From DASWUZ01 sp036401375 (GTDB lineage Bacteria > Acidobacteriota > Terriglobia > Terriglobales > Acidobacteriaceae), in NCBI GenBank assembly GCA_036401375.1, contig DASWVB010000013.1, positions 124,001 through 188,000 of the forward strand: a stretch of 64,000 nt of DNA, given 5' to 3'. The notes under the pieces were generated by a model that had not been told where the DNA came from, did not search any database, and worked only from the letters and a program-made list of their open reading frames with translations. A program made the translations under genes and the position numbers. Of the stretch, positions 9,337-18,371 are shown in pieces. Position 1 is the first letter of the stretch, and every line of letters begins with the position of its first letter.

Positions 9337-10290
9337 GTGAGATTACGACGTCGATCAAGATCGCATATCCAATATCTTGTCTTATTCTCAGCAGTTATGA
9401 TGGCGACTTCGTTGTCCAATCTATTTGTCTTCTCTTGTGCCGCGCAGCAGTATTCGGCGGAGCAGCCGCTGGGGGCGGCGGCGCAGTCGGCTCCTGCTTA
9501 TTTGAAGAATGCTGGAGTGGATCAGAATCTCGACCATGCTCTTCCGCTTGCCGATCACTTCCGGGATGAGGCTGGTCGTGATGTGGCGTTGGGCAGCTAC
9601 TTCGGGTCGCGGCCGGTGGTGCTGGCGCTGGTCTACTTCAAGTGTGGGACGATGTGCCCGGAGGTGCTGCACGGTGCAGCGGCAGCACTTTCGCAGAGCG
9701 GTTTGAAGCTGGGCTCAGACTACAATGTTGTCGTCGCCAGCATTGACCCAACGGACACTGCGTCCGACTCTGTCGAGGCTAAGGGGCACTTCCTCTCGAT
9801 GCTTGGAGGCGCGAGTGGGACAGGGCATGAAGCCGGGCCGGGTGATGGGAAGAGCGTCGGTGCAGCCGATCCCGCGGCAGGTGCGGTCCATTTTCTGACG
9901 GGGCCGCAGGTCTCGATCGATGACCTTGCCAGCGCCACGGGCTTTCATTACGTCAAGGTACCCGGCCCTGACGGCAGGCTTACCCAATTTGCTCACTCGA
10001 GCGTCATCATGTTTGCGACGCCAGATGGAAGGGTGTCGAAGTACCTTTCCGGCATCAGCTACCAGCCGCGCGACGTACGCCTCGCGCTTGTCGAGGCCAG
10101 CAGCCGCCGCATCGGCTCAGCGACCGACCTGATCATGCTTTACTGCACCCACTACAGCCCGAGCCAGGGCCGCTACACCGTCGCGGTGCTGCGCATTCTC
10201 AGCGTCGCGGGAGTGTTTTCCGTCCTGGCAATCGTGGCTATGCTCTACCTGCTCAGCAGGAAGCCGAAGCGGCATGCTGTTCTAAAATAG
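9337..10290 (+). CDS. SCO1/SenC-type thioredoxin-fold protein with C-terminal membrane anchor
   Basis: 317 residues from a GTG start with AGGGG upstream. There is an N-terminal signal or anchor (about 12-35), then a thioredoxin fold with the copper-binding CGTMC motif (Cys103, Cys107), the conserved VASIDPTD strand and His220 in FAHSS, the third ligand position of Sco proteins. A Gly/Ala-rich insert lies at about residues 157-183. A second transmembrane helix sits at about 285-307. Sco proteins deliver copper to cytochrome oxidase CuA or act as redox proteins. No oxidase genes are adjacent, so its client is not shown by context. Confidence 0.87.
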   Translation: MRLRRRSRSHIQYLVLFSAVMMATSLSNLFVFSCAAQQYSAEQPLGAAAQSAPAYLKNAGVDQNLDHALPLADHFRDEAGRDVALGSYFGSRPVVLALVYFKCGTMCPEVLHGAAAALSQSGLKLGSDYNVVVASIDPTDTASDSVEAKGHFLSMLGGASGTGHEAGPGDGKSVGAADPAAGAVHFLTGPQVSIDDLASATGFHYVKVPGPDGRLTQFAHSSVIMFATPDGRVSKYLSGISYQPRDVRLALVEASSRRIGSATDLIMLYCTHYSPSQGRYTVAVLRILSVAGVFSVLAIVAMLYLLSRKPKRHAVLK

Positions 10291-10505
10291 GGCTTGAACA
10301 GGCGGGAGATGAGAGGGGCCTGAGACGCCAATCCAGGTCACGAGCGAGGTCGTCCGGACAGCCCACAGACCAGGCCGGCAGGGGTCGCTGATCCCAATTC
10401 ATACCCTTGCGCGAGCGCTCAACACATCATTTAATCTTTTCTAGCGCGCACCTGCGAGGGTGCGGCGAAACGCTCTACGTCTCCTGATCTACTGAGGTAA
10501 CTGCC

Positions 10506-12983
10506 TTGCGAAGCGGTCCGAAGTCTGCTGTGCTGCCCTGCTGCTTGCTGGCGTTGTGTCTGTCTGCGTGGCAGGCCCCAGCCGCCGATGCTCCCGCGTT
10601 TGACCTGACCGGCCCGCGCGTCGAGGTACGGGTGACGCGCGCCGGCAAGACTCTTCCCATCTCCGAGGTACCAAATCTGGCAGCCGGAGATCGTCTGTGG
10701 GTGCACCCAGATCTGCCGCCCGGCCAGTCGGTACACTACCTGCTCGTCGTCGCTTTTTTGCGGGGATCGACCAACCCTCCTCCCGACGAGTGGTTCACCC
10801 GCCTCGAGACCTGGAAGAGAGGCGCAGTGGAGGGCCTTTATGTCACCGTTCCTGCGGACGCTGAGCAGGCATTGCTGTTACTGGCGCCGGAGACGGGCGG
10901 AGACTTCAACGCGCTGCGCAATGCGGTGCGGGGGCGACCGGGGGCATTTGTGAGAGCGTCGCAGGACCTGAACCAGGCCAGCCTGGACCGCGGGCGCCTC
11001 GACACCTACCTCGATGCGGTAAAGGATGCGAACGCCAATGACCCGAAGGACCTGCAGGAGCGTTCAAAGCTGCTTGCCCGCAGCCTGAATATCAAGCTCG
11101 ATCAGCAGTGCTTTGACAAGCCGAGCGAGCAGCAGGCGCCCTGCCTGGTCAAGAACACCAACGATCTCGTGCTCGACGACAGCCATAGCCAGTCCGTAGT
11201 CGCGAACTGGACCAGCGGCAACTCCGCTGACCTGCTCGCGCAGGTGAGCTATACGCGCCCCGCTGGAGGTGGCTCGTACAGCGTCTATGTCGGCGCGGTG
11301 CTCGACATGGTGCGCATCTTCGACAGCTTCCACACGCCGGAGTATCAGTACATCCCTGCCCTCGGGGTCGCTCGGAAGGGCGCCCTGGAGTTGAAGATGA
11401 ATATACCGCCGTCGTTTAAGAAGCCGATGTCTGTGATCGTGGTGGGACTGCCGGCGGTTGAGAAGTCTTCCCCACCGCCGCTGCGGCCGGTCGACGAGCG
11501 GCAGGAGTACTGCCTGCAGCGGGATGAGGTGGTACTGCCGGCTGAGGCCGGGCCGCTCGCCTTCTCGACCGACTATGCTCACGATGTCTTCTTCCGGCTG
11601 GCGAGCAGTTCAGGAAAAAACGTGGAGGTGCCAGCCCGGGCGGACGCGGGGCGCGGCGGGTATGTGCTCGAAGAGAAAGGTATGCAGGGTGGAGCGCTCA
11701 ACGCCGGCCAGTTCGGCTCAGACATCAAAGGCAGGCTGCACGGGCAGTGGGGATTTGATCCATTTGACGGCCCCGAGTTCAAGGTCCAGATCGCACATGA
11801 CGTTACCTGGACGCTTGCCGCCGACGACCGGCATTCGCTGGTAGTCGGGCGGACGGAGACTCTCCACTTCGAGTCTGCCGCCGCCTCCTGCGTTGAGGAC
11901 GTGATCGTGAACCTGGGCGACGGAAAGCAGACTGGCGAAGCGCACAAGATCGATGCCACGTGGAAGATCACCGGGCCGAGGCAGGTCGAGGTGCAGCTGC
12001 CGCTCAAGGATGTGAAGGCCGGAGACCTGACTGTACAGTTCAAGGAGGCAGGCACCGCGAAGCCGGAGCAGATTGCGCTGCAGACCTACTCGGAGCCGGG
12101 ACAGATCGAGAGCTTTACCATCTATGCCGGCGACAAGCAGGGTACTCTGCGTGGGACAGGGCTGGGCGAAGTCGCGAGCCTTGAGGTGCAGGGCATTCAC
12201 TTTGCGCCGCTGCCTGAGAGCGGGGAACAGGGCAAGGACGTCTTACCGCTTGCGACCACCGACGATAAGGGTACGGCAGCCTTGCACCCGAACGAGAAGA
12301 TGACGGCGCGGGTGACGTTGAAGGATGGGCGCACCCTCGATCTGCCTGCCAGTGTCGAGACGGCGCGTCCCCGCGTGACGCTCGTAAATAGAACTGTTCA
12401 GCCGGGCCCCGGCACCTCTTATATCAAGCTGGCGAGCGAAAACGAGCTGCCCGTCGATGGGCGGCTCACCTTCGCGATCAGGGCCGAGTCACCGTCCGCC
12501 TTTCGGCGAGACGACAAGGTTGAGGTGGGCAGCGTCGATGGATCGTTTCACGCGATGCTGAGCATAGCGGACAACACGCTGGTGTTGCAGGATGCGAAGA
12601 CTGCCCTGCTCACCCTCGATCCGGCCAAGGCATTTGGCGGGTCGGCCTTCGGTCCACTGCAGTTCAGGCCTGTGGGTCAAAGTGGCGTTGCCGGAGACTG
12701 GCAGCCTCTGGCCACGCTGGTCAGAGTTCCACAGCTGAGCGGGGTGAAGTGCCCGGCCCCCAACCAGGATAATGCGCAGTGCACCCTTGAAGGCTCGAAT
12801 CTGTTTCTGCTGGATTCGGTCGCGTCCGACGCGCAGTTCACGAGTGCGACCACGGTGCCCGAGGGCTTCGGGGCCTCCACTCTGAGCGTGCCTCGGCCCA
12901 GCGGCAGCACGCTCTTCGTCAAATTGCGTGACGACCCCTCGGTCGTGAGCGCGGCCAGCCCTCCTGCTCAGCAGCAGAGGTAG
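10506..12983 (+). CDS. Large secreted protein of unknown function
   Basis: 825 residues. The start is TTG; TGAGGT eight bases upstream fixes it. A signal peptide (residues 1-27, cleavage after QAPA) leads into a long beta-rich exoprotein. No repeats, Cys-rich domain, membrane helix or catalytic motif is obvious. Segments such as RVEVRVTRAGKTLPISEVPN and YSVYVGAVLDMVRIFDSFHT suggest consecutive immunoglobulin-like or beta-sandwich domains. Only a handful of Cys residues are present. I recognise the style from acidobacterial genomes, where such exported orphans are common, but no family name can be given. It follows the Sco gene by 215 bases on the same strand. Confidence 0.75.
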   Translation: MRSGPKSAVLPCCLLALCLSAWQAPAADAPAFDLTGPRVEVRVTRAGKTLPISEVPNLAAGDRLWVHPDLPPGQSVHYLLVVAFLRGSTNPPPDEWFTRLETWKRGAVEGLYVTVPADAEQALLLLAPETGGDFNALRNAVRGRPGAFVRASQDLNQASLDRGRLDTYLDAVKDANANDPKDLQERSKLLARSLNIKLDQQCFDKPSEQQAPCLVKNTNDLVLDDSHSQSVVANWTSGNSADLLAQVSYTRPAGGGSYSVYVGAVLDMVRIFDSFHTPEYQYIPALGVARKGALELKMNIPPSFKKPMSVIVVGLPAVEKSSPPPLRPVDERQEYCLQRDEVVLPAEAGPLAFSTDYAHDVFFRLASSSGKNVEVPARADAGRGGYVLEEKGMQGGALNAGQFGSDIKGRLHGQWGFDPFDGPEFKVQIAHDVTWTLAADDRHSLVVGRTETLHFESAAASCVEDVIVNLGDGKQTGEAHKIDATWKITGPRQVEVQLPLKDVKAGDLTVQFKEAGTAKPEQIALQTYSEPGQIESFTIYAGDKQGTLRGTGLGEVASLEVQGIHFAPLPESGEQGKDVLPLATTDDKGTAALHPNEKMTARVTLKDGRTLDLPASVETARPRVTLVNRTVQPGPGTSYIKLASENELPVDGRLTFAIRAESPSAFRRDDKVEVGSVDGSFHAMLSIADNTLVLQDAKTALLTLDPAKAFGGSAFGPLQFRPVGQSGVAGDWQPLATLVRVPQLSGVKCPAPNQDNAQCTLEGSNLFLLDSVASDAQFTSATTVPEGFGASTLSVPRPSGSTLFVKLRDDPSVVSAASPPAQQQR

Positions 12984-13027
12984 CTGTGCTGCTGCAGCTT
13001 GAGGATCGAGCGCGCGTAGACGCGCAC

Positions 13028-13315
13028 TCAAGCGGCGAAGTCGACCTCTATCGGGTCAATCAGCGGCAGCAGCCAGGTCAGCAGACGCTGATGCGCGGGA
13101 TGCCCTCCATAGGCATCGAGTGCGGCCTGGTCAGAGAACTTCATGACTCCGCCAAACTCGTACCCTCCTCCGCGAGGAGACAGATTGTGCCCGACGAAGG
13201 TCTCGAGCAGCCCCGGAATTTCGCCCTGGAGCTTGCGGATCTCGCTCGCGGCGCGCTCCTTTTGCGGTTGGGTTACCTCTGGCTTCCACTGAAATGCAAA
13301 TAAATGGATGAACAT
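13028..13315 (-). CDS. Dabb-family (stress-responsive alpha/beta-barrel) protein
   Basis: 95 residues from the ATG at 13315 with AAGG five bases upstream; a GTG two codons earlier is possible. Features of the dimeric ferredoxin-like Dabb fold are FIHLFAFQWKPEVTQPQKER at the start, GHNLSPRGGGYEFGGVMKFS in the middle, and DAYGGHPAHQRLLTWLLPLI with the conserved HPxHQ. Members include plant stress proteins and polyketide cyclase-like enzymes; the substrate here is unknown. It is divergent from a LysR regulator, which may control it. Confidence 0.85.
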   Translation of the reverse strand: MFIHLFAFQWKPEVTQPQKERAASEIRKLQGEIPGLLETFVGHNLSPRGGGYEFGGVMKFSDQAALDAYGGHPAHQRLLTWLLPLIDPIEVDFAA

Positions 13316-13445
13316 GGACACCTTGAAGAGAGGATTTTGGAATGCTCATGAACGTTGTGGCTTGGCGGGCTCTGGTGACAGCCTCAAAAGAGTAGCAGAC
13401 GCGATGAAGGAGTATGTTGAGCGGGTGGTGCTACGCCGGGTCTTC

Positions 13446-13467
13446 ACTTGGATAACCAAGTCTTATC
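13446..13467. promoter_or_regulatory. Overlapping inverted repeats, candidate LysR site
   Basis: ACTTGG-ATAA-CCAAGT (13446-13461) overlaps GATAA-N7-TTATC (13451-13467). The second has the T-N11-A geometry typical of LysR-type binding sites. It lies 52 bases upstream of the lysR ATG, in the region shared with the divergent Dabb gene, where such regulators commonly bind. Confidence 0.45.
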
Positions 13468-13518
13468 TTCCGGATAGATTTATTTTTGTTCCGAATATAT
13501 GCTGAAACTCCATAGGCT

Positions 13519-14457
13519 ATGGATTTCGAGCAACTTAGAACCTTCCTTGAAGTATCGCGCCAGAAAAGCTTTTCCCGGGCGGCGGAGAAGCTGCTGCTTA
13601 CCCAGCCCGCCATCTCTGCGCAGATCCGGTCTCTTGAACAGGAGGTGCGTTCGCAGCTCTTCGACAGGATCGGCGGCAAGGTCACTTTTACTGCGGCCGG
13701 CCGGGTCTTTGAGCCCTTTGCCGAGCATTGCCTGGAATGCCACAACCACATCCTGCTGGCAGTCGCCGAGTTACAACGCTCCCCGCGAGGCGAAATCTCG
13801 ATCTGCGCCAACGAGGCTACGTGCCTCTACGTGCTGCCCCACGTCTTCGCTCAGTTCAAGCAGCAATACTCCCGTGTCGCGCTCAGCATCGTGCGATCTG
13901 ACCGGCTGCGCACCCTCGAGGCGGTGCTGAACCGCGAGGTGGACTTCGGGGTGGTTACTCTGCCGGTGAAAGATCCGCGCGTGGCCGTGGAGATGATTCA
14001 CAGGGATGAGCTCGTGCTGGTAGTGCAGCCCAAGCATGCATTGGCGGCGCGCACCTCGGTGCCGCTCGAAGACATCGTGCAGCACCCCCTGCTGCTACCG
14101 AAGCAGGGTCGCCAGCGAGAGCAGATCGATCACCTGTTTCACGCACGCGATCTGGACGCGAAGGTGGGAATGGAGCTGGACTCGAGCGAACTGCTGAAGC
14201 GCTTCATCTGCGCCGGGCTGGGCATGGGATTTCTGCCGCGCACTAACGTTGCAGAGGACGAACGCAACGGCGCTCTGAAGACGCTCTGCATCGACGGCGT
14301 GAGGATGGCGCGCGAACTTGGCATCGTCTTTCGCAAGGACAAGACGCTGAGCCGCGCAGCCCAGGCCTTCCTGGAGATTGCGACCGGGCGTCCTCGCCTG
14401 GTTCGTTCGCCGGCTAGCGTCATCCACGAACCAGCCGCAAAGCTTCTCAAAAAATAG
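13519..14457 (+). CDS. LysR-family transcriptional regulator
   Basis: 312 residues. The N-terminal winged helix (residues 1-60) has the canonical pattern MDFEQLRTFLEVSRQKSFSR, AAEKLLLTQPAISAQIRSLE. The effector domain follows from about residue 90: GEISICANEATCLYVLPHVF, VNREVDFGVVTLPVKDPRVA and GLGMGFLPRTN. The pattern is nearest to CysB/CbbR-like regulators, but the effector cannot be told. It is upstream of the polyamine operon by about 190 bases and divergent to the Dabb gene, so either could be its target. Confidence 0.93.
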   Translation: MDFEQLRTFLEVSRQKSFSRAAEKLLLTQPAISAQIRSLEQEVRSQLFDRIGGKVTFTAAGRVFEPFAEHCLECHNHILLAVAELQRSPRGEISICANEATCLYVLPHVFAQFKQQYSRVALSIVRSDRLRTLEAVLNREVDFGVVTLPVKDPRVAVEMIHRDELVLVVQPKHALAARTSVPLEDIVQHPLLLPKQGRQREQIDHLFHARDLDAKVGMELDSSELLKRFICAGLGMGFLPRTNVAEDERNGALKTLCIDGVRMARELGIVFRKDKTLSRAAQAFLEIATGRPRLVRSPASVIHEPAAKLLKK

Positions 14458-14646
14458 AACGAAAGCTCGAACGCCAGCGTCAAAAGCACAGAAGGCATAC
14501 GTCGGACAGCCCTGCTCGCGTATCCTGTGAATACGCCGTGAAATTGTGCAGACACCTGCAGCTGCAGCAGACAGGTATGTTAGTTTCATCGGGGATGGCG
14601 GCCCAGGTTTTCTGACCGTTCACCAGCATGACCGGAGGAGTTTGAA

Positions 14647-15207
14647 TTGGGAAAGAGCATGGTCCCGAATCGTCTTTTTTTTACCAAAGGCGTGGGGAGA
14701 CACAAGGAACGTCTGACATCGTTTGAGTTGGCGCTGAGGGATGCGGGCATTGCCGCACAAAACCTGGTGAGGGTCTCGTCGATCTTCCCGCCGCGCGCCA
14801 AACTCATCACCCGCAAAGAGGGGCTTAAGTTTCTCAGTCCCGGCGAAGTGGTCTTTGCGGTGGTGGCTGAAAATTCCAGCCGCGAGCCGCACCGCCTGGT
14901 GGTCTCGAGCATCGGCGTGGCGATTCCGACAGATCGTAACACCTACGGTTACTTAAGCGAACATCACAGCTTCGGCGAGACCGAGGAGCAGGCCGGCGAG
15001 TATGCCGAGGAGCTGGCAGCAGAGATGCTGGCAACTACCCTGGACGTCGAGTTTGACCCCGATACCAGCTGGGACGAAAAGAAGGAAATATATCGCATCT
15101 CGAACAAGATCGTGCGGACGGCTAACGTGACGCAGTCCGCTGTCGGTCACAAGAACGGGCTTTGGACCACCACCATCGCCGCCGCCATCCTGCTCTTCGA
15201 CGAATAA
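14647..15207 (+). CDS. pdaD: Pyruvoyl-dependent arginine decarboxylase
   Basis: 186 residues from a TTG start with GGAGGAG six bases upstream; a later ATG (14659) is too far from that site. The enzyme converts arginine to agmatine. It is made as a proenzyme that cleaves itself at a Ser-Ser bond to form the pyruvoyl group: the motif [11 protein letters not shown] (Ser44-Ser45) is intact. Other family residues are [20 protein letters not shown] and [13 protein letters not shown]. It heads an operon whose next two enzymes carry agmatine on to putrescine, which confirms the arginine assignment. This decarboxylase type is best known from archaea and is scattered in bacteria. Confidence 0.95.
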   Translation: MGKSMVPNRLFFTKGVGRHKERLTSFELALRDAGIAAQNLVRVSSIFPPRAKLITRKEGLKFLSPGEVVFAVVAENSSREPHRLVVSSIGVAIPTDRNTYGYLSEHHSFGETEEQAGEYAEELAAEMLATTLDVEFDPDTSWDEKKEIYRISNKIVRTANVTQSAVGHKNGLWTTTIAAAILLFDE

Positions 15208-15298
15208 CATTCAGGAAGAGGCGTGGGCCGGGCGTCTTCTGCTCAGCATTTCTTTAATTCCTGATAGAGATCGGCGGCTTGAGGCAGCCAGAGGTGCA

Positions 15299-16219
15299 AT
15301 GGCTTCGAATTTGAACTACCGCGTCGGGCTGGTGCAGATGTCCTGCGGACCAGACCCGGACGCGAACCTCGACAAGGCCGCCGATCGTGTGCGCGAGGCC
15401 GCGCGCGAGGGCGCGAAGATCGTCTGCCTGCCAGAGCTCTTTCGCGCACAGTACTTCTGCCAGCGTGAAGATGTACGGCTCTTCGATCTTGCTGAGCCCA
15501 TTCCGGGCCCAAGTACGGAGCGGCTTGGCGCAGTAGCGCGTGAAGAGAAGGTGGTGGTCGTCGCCTCGCTGTTTGAGCGCCGCGCCGCCGGGCTCTATCA
15601 CAACACAGCCGCGGTGCTGCACACCGACGGCAGCGTTGCGGGCCTCTACCGCAAGATGCACATCCCCGACGATCCTCTTTACTATGAGAAGTTTTATTTC
15701 ACCCCGGGCGACCTGGGCTTCAAAGCATTTGACACCGCGGTTGGGAAGGTGGGGACGCTCATCTGCTGGGACCAGTGGTATCCCGAGGGTGCGCGCATCA
15801 CAGCCCTGCACGGCGCCAACCTGATCTTCTATCCGACCGCGATCGGGTGGCACCCTGCCGAGAAAGAAGAGTTTGGCACGGCCCAATATGAGGCCTGGCA
15901 GACGGTGCAGCGCGGTCACGCCATCTCGAACGGCGTCTACGTCGCGGCCGTCAATCGCGTCGGACATGAGACCGGAGACGTTCGCGGCAACAGCGTGGGA
16001 GGCCTGGGCCTCGAGTTCTGGGGAGGATCGTTCCTCGCCGATCCCTTTGGCCGCGTGATCGCCAAGGCGTCGCACGACCAGGAAGAGATCCTCATCGGCG
16101 AGGTCGACCTGGCGCTGCTTGAAGACACGCGCCGGAACTGGCCCTTCCTGCGCGACCGCCGCATCGACGCGTATCAGCCCATCGTGAGCCGCTACCTGGA
16201 TGGAAGCACCGGCAAGTGA
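15299..16219 (+). CDS. aguB: N-carbamoylputrescine amidase
   Basis: 306 residues, nitrilase superfamily. It hydrolyses N-carbamoylputrescine to putrescine, CO2 and ammonia. The catalytic triad is visible: Glu46 in CLPELF, Lys119 in YRKMHIPDDP, and Cys156 in LICWDQWYPEGAR. The IGWHPAEKEEFGTAQYEAWQ region and LGLEFWGGSFLADPFGR are typical of plant- and Pseudomonas-type AguB. It lies 91 bases behind pdaD and its stop overlaps the aguA start (TGATG), so aguB-aguA-tadA are coupled. Confidence 0.95.
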   Translation: MASNLNYRVGLVQMSCGPDPDANLDKAADRVREAAREGAKIVCLPELFRAQYFCQREDVRLFDLAEPIPGPSTERLGAVAREEKVVVVASLFERRAAGLYHNTAAVLHTDGSVAGLYRKMHIPDDPLYYEKFYFTPGDLGFKAFDTAVGKVGTLICWDQWYPEGARITALHGANLIFYPTAIGWHPAEKEEFGTAQYEAWQTVQRGHAISNGVYVAAVNRVGHETGDVRGNSVGGLGLEFWGGSFLADPFGRVIAKASHDQEEILIGEVDLALLEDTRRNWPFLRDRRIDAYQPIVSRYLDGSTGK

Positions 16220-17316
16220 TGGAGATCGACGAGACCCCGGCGCAGAACGGCTTTATGATGCCCGCCGAGTGGGCGCCCCACGCCGCGACCTGGATCGCCT
16301 GGCCCCATAATCCGGCAGACTGGCCGGGAAAGTTTCAGCCGATCCCCTGGGTTTACGCGGAGATCGTAAGGCACCTCAGCGCGGTCGAGGATGTTCAAAT
16401 CCTGGTGGAGAACGCCGCGTCGGAAAAGAAGGTGCGGAGCATTCTCAGCCGGAGCGGCGCAGACGTGCGACGAATCCACTATCAGCATTGGCCTACTAAT
16501 CGCGTCTGGGTGCGCGACTCGGGGCCGATATTCGTCCGCAAGACTGCCGAAGGCGGTGTGACCGGCAATCAAGCAACGATAGCTGTTACAAACTGGAAGT
16601 TCAATGCATGGGCGAAGTACAACAACTGGCAGCTCGACGACCAGATTCCCTGGCTCGCGTCCAAGCTGCTGAAGCTGCCCGAGTGGAAGCCCGTCCTGCG
16701 CCTGGATGAGGACACCCTGCACCGGCTGGTATTGGAGGGTGGAAGCATTGACGTGAACGGGGCGGGAACCTTAATCACGACAGAGGAGTGCCTTCTGAGC
16801 AAGGTCCAGGAGCGGAACCCTGGAGTGAGCCGCGAACAGCTGGAGCAGGCCTTTCACGATTATCTTGGAGTCAGGCAGGTATTGTGGCTGAACCGGGGCT
16901 GTGCGGGGGATGACACTCACGGCCACGTCGACGATGTGACCCGCTTCGTCGCCGAGAATGTAATTGTCACAGCGACTGAGACAGATACGAGCGACGAGAA
17001 TCACCTGCCCCTGGCTGAAAACCTCGACCGCCTGAAATCCGCCCGCAACCTGAAGGGCAAGCCCTTCCGCATCGTGGAATTGCCGATGCCGTCCCCGGTC
17101 AGCTTCGCCGGGCAACGCCTGCCGGCGAGCTACTGCAACTTCTATATCGCGAACGGCCTGCTTCTGGTTCCGACCTTCAACGATGTCAAAGATCGGCAGG
17201 CGCTGAACATCCTTGCCGAGCTGTTTCCCTCCCGTAACGTGATCGGCATCTACTGCGGGGACTTGATCTGGGGGCTCGGCGCCCTGCACTGCATGACCCA
17301 GCAGCAGCCCGCATGA
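16219..17316 (+). CDS. aguA: Agmatine deiminase
   Basis: 365 residues, guanidino-group-modifying superfamily. It converts agmatine to N-carbamoylputrescine. Motifs: WPHNPADWPG, WVRDSGPIF, LEGGSIDVNGAGT, HGHVDDVTRF with the active-site His, and the C-terminal GLGALHCMTQQQP with the nucleophilic Cys. The ATG overlaps the TGA of aguB by one base. Biochemically it precedes AguB, although the gene order is reversed. Confidence 0.95.
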   Translation: MEIDETPAQNGFMMPAEWAPHAATWIAWPHNPADWPGKFQPIPWVYAEIVRHLSAVEDVQILVENAASEKKVRSILSRSGADVRRIHYQHWPTNRVWVRDSGPIFVRKTAEGGVTGNQATIAVTNWKFNAWAKYNNWQLDDQIPWLASKLLKLPEWKPVLRLDEDTLHRLVLEGGSIDVNGAGTLITTEECLLSKVQERNPGVSREQLEQAFHDYLGVRQVLWLNRGCAGDDTHGHVDDVTRFVAENVIVTATETDTSDENHLPLAENLDRLKSARNLKGKPFRIVELPMPSPVSFAGQRLPASYCNFYIANGLLLVPTFNDVKDRQALNILAELFPSRNVIGIYCGDLIWGLGALHCMTQQQPA

Positions 17317-17762
17317 CGGACCGCGAATACATGCTGCTTGCCTTGCAAGAGGCCCAGCTTGCGGCGCTCGCGGGCGAGGTGCCGGTGGGCGCCGTCGTGG
17401 TCTATCAAGACCGCGTAATTGCGATTGGCAACAACTTCGTGGTGCGAGGCACCGATCCCACGGCGCATGCGGAGGTTGTCGCGCTTCGTACTGCCGCGGC
17501 TTCGCTGGGGAACTTCCGGCTGGTGGGTTGCACTGTCTACTCCACACTCGAGCCCTGCGCGATGTGCTGCGGAGCGATGATCCACGCCCGCATTGACCGC
17601 CTCGTCTACGGCGCCTCCGATCCAAAGGCCGGCGCCGCGGGCTCGGTGATGAACGTGCTCAATCATCCGAGCCTGAACCACCAGATGGAGGTGACACCCG
17701 GGGTGCTGGCCGAGAACTGCGGGGAAGTGCTGAGAGCATTCTTTCGAGAGCGGCGCAGCTGA
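17313..17762 (+). CDS. tadA: tRNA-specific adenosine deaminase
   Basis: 149 residues. It deaminates A34 of tRNA-Arg(ACG) to inosine. The zinc site is formed by HAEVVAL (His, catalytic Glu) and PCAMCCGAMIH (two Cys). The C-terminal SVMNVLNHPSLNHQMEVTPG and FFRERR match TadA rather than cytosine or guanine deaminases. It overlaps the end of aguA by four bases (ATGA), so its expression is tied to the polyamine genes; no functional link is known. Confidence 0.93.
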   Translation: MTDREYMLLALQEAQLAALAGEVPVGAVVVYQDRVIAIGNNFVVRGTDPTAHAEVVALRTAAASLGNFRLVGCTVYSTLEPCAMCCGAMIHARIDRLVYGASDPKAGAAGSVMNVLNHPSLNHQMEVTPGVLAENCGEVLRAFFRERRS

Positions 17763-17787
17763 CCGGCCACAGCGGGACAAGGGCTGA

Positions 17788-18306
17788 CTAAGAGCGGGTG
17801 AGCGCCTCGATCATGGCCGCGTGCTGTGGATAGAGGCGGACGAGGTGTTCGCGGTTGCCGGCCTCGTAGTCTTCAAACTCGAAGCCGGGAGAGACGGTGC
17901 ATCCGAGCAGCGAGAAGTCCAGGTTGGCCTCAGCACTGCCGGTGATGATTCTCGAACCCTGCCAAACGCCCTGCGGCACCACGATCTGCGGCCTCATCCC
18001 GGCGTTGAAGTCGAGACCCAGCGTGGCGACAGAGCTGCCTCCATCGGGCCTTAGCTGCAGCATCTCAACGGGCGCTCCGGTGTAGAAGTGAAACACCTCA
18101 TCGGACTGCAACCGGTGCATCTCTGAAAACGTATTCGGCTCAAGCAGGTAGTAGATGGCGGTTCCGCAGAGGCGATCACCCTTGTAGCGCGCGGGCAGCG
18201 CGCCTCTGGGCAGCATCAGCGGCGACTCCCAGGTTCGAAGGAAGCAGCCCCCCTCGCGGGGATGGGGGGACAGCCCGAGCAGCGCCTTGAGTTCATCGGC
18301 TTTCAT
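17788..18306 (-). CDS. Cupin-fold protein, DUF985 family
   Basis: 172 residues. The family pattern is clear: HPREGGCFLRTWES, GTAIYYLLEPNTFSEMHRLQ with SDEVFHFYTGAPVEMLQL (the cupin strands with a conserved His), and VVPQGVWQGSRI, then LLGCTVSPGFEFEDYE at the end. Members are single-domain cupins that resemble sugar epimerases or isomerases, but no activity is established. It converges with tadA, with 25 bases between stops. Confidence 0.88.
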   Translation of the reverse strand: MKADELKALLGLSPHPREGGCFLRTWESPLMLPRGALPARYKGDRLCGTAIYYLLEPNTFSEMHRLQSDEVFHFYTGAPVEMLQLRPDGGSSVATLGLDFNAGMRPQIVVPQGVWQGSRIITGSAEANLDFSLLGCTVSPGFEFEDYEAGNREHLVRLYPQHAAMIEALTRS

Positions 18307-18371
18307 GGACCCTCCTGCCTCTCCGGCGGCGGTCCAGACCGCGGTGGAGCAGACCTCGCCGTGGTGGCGCG

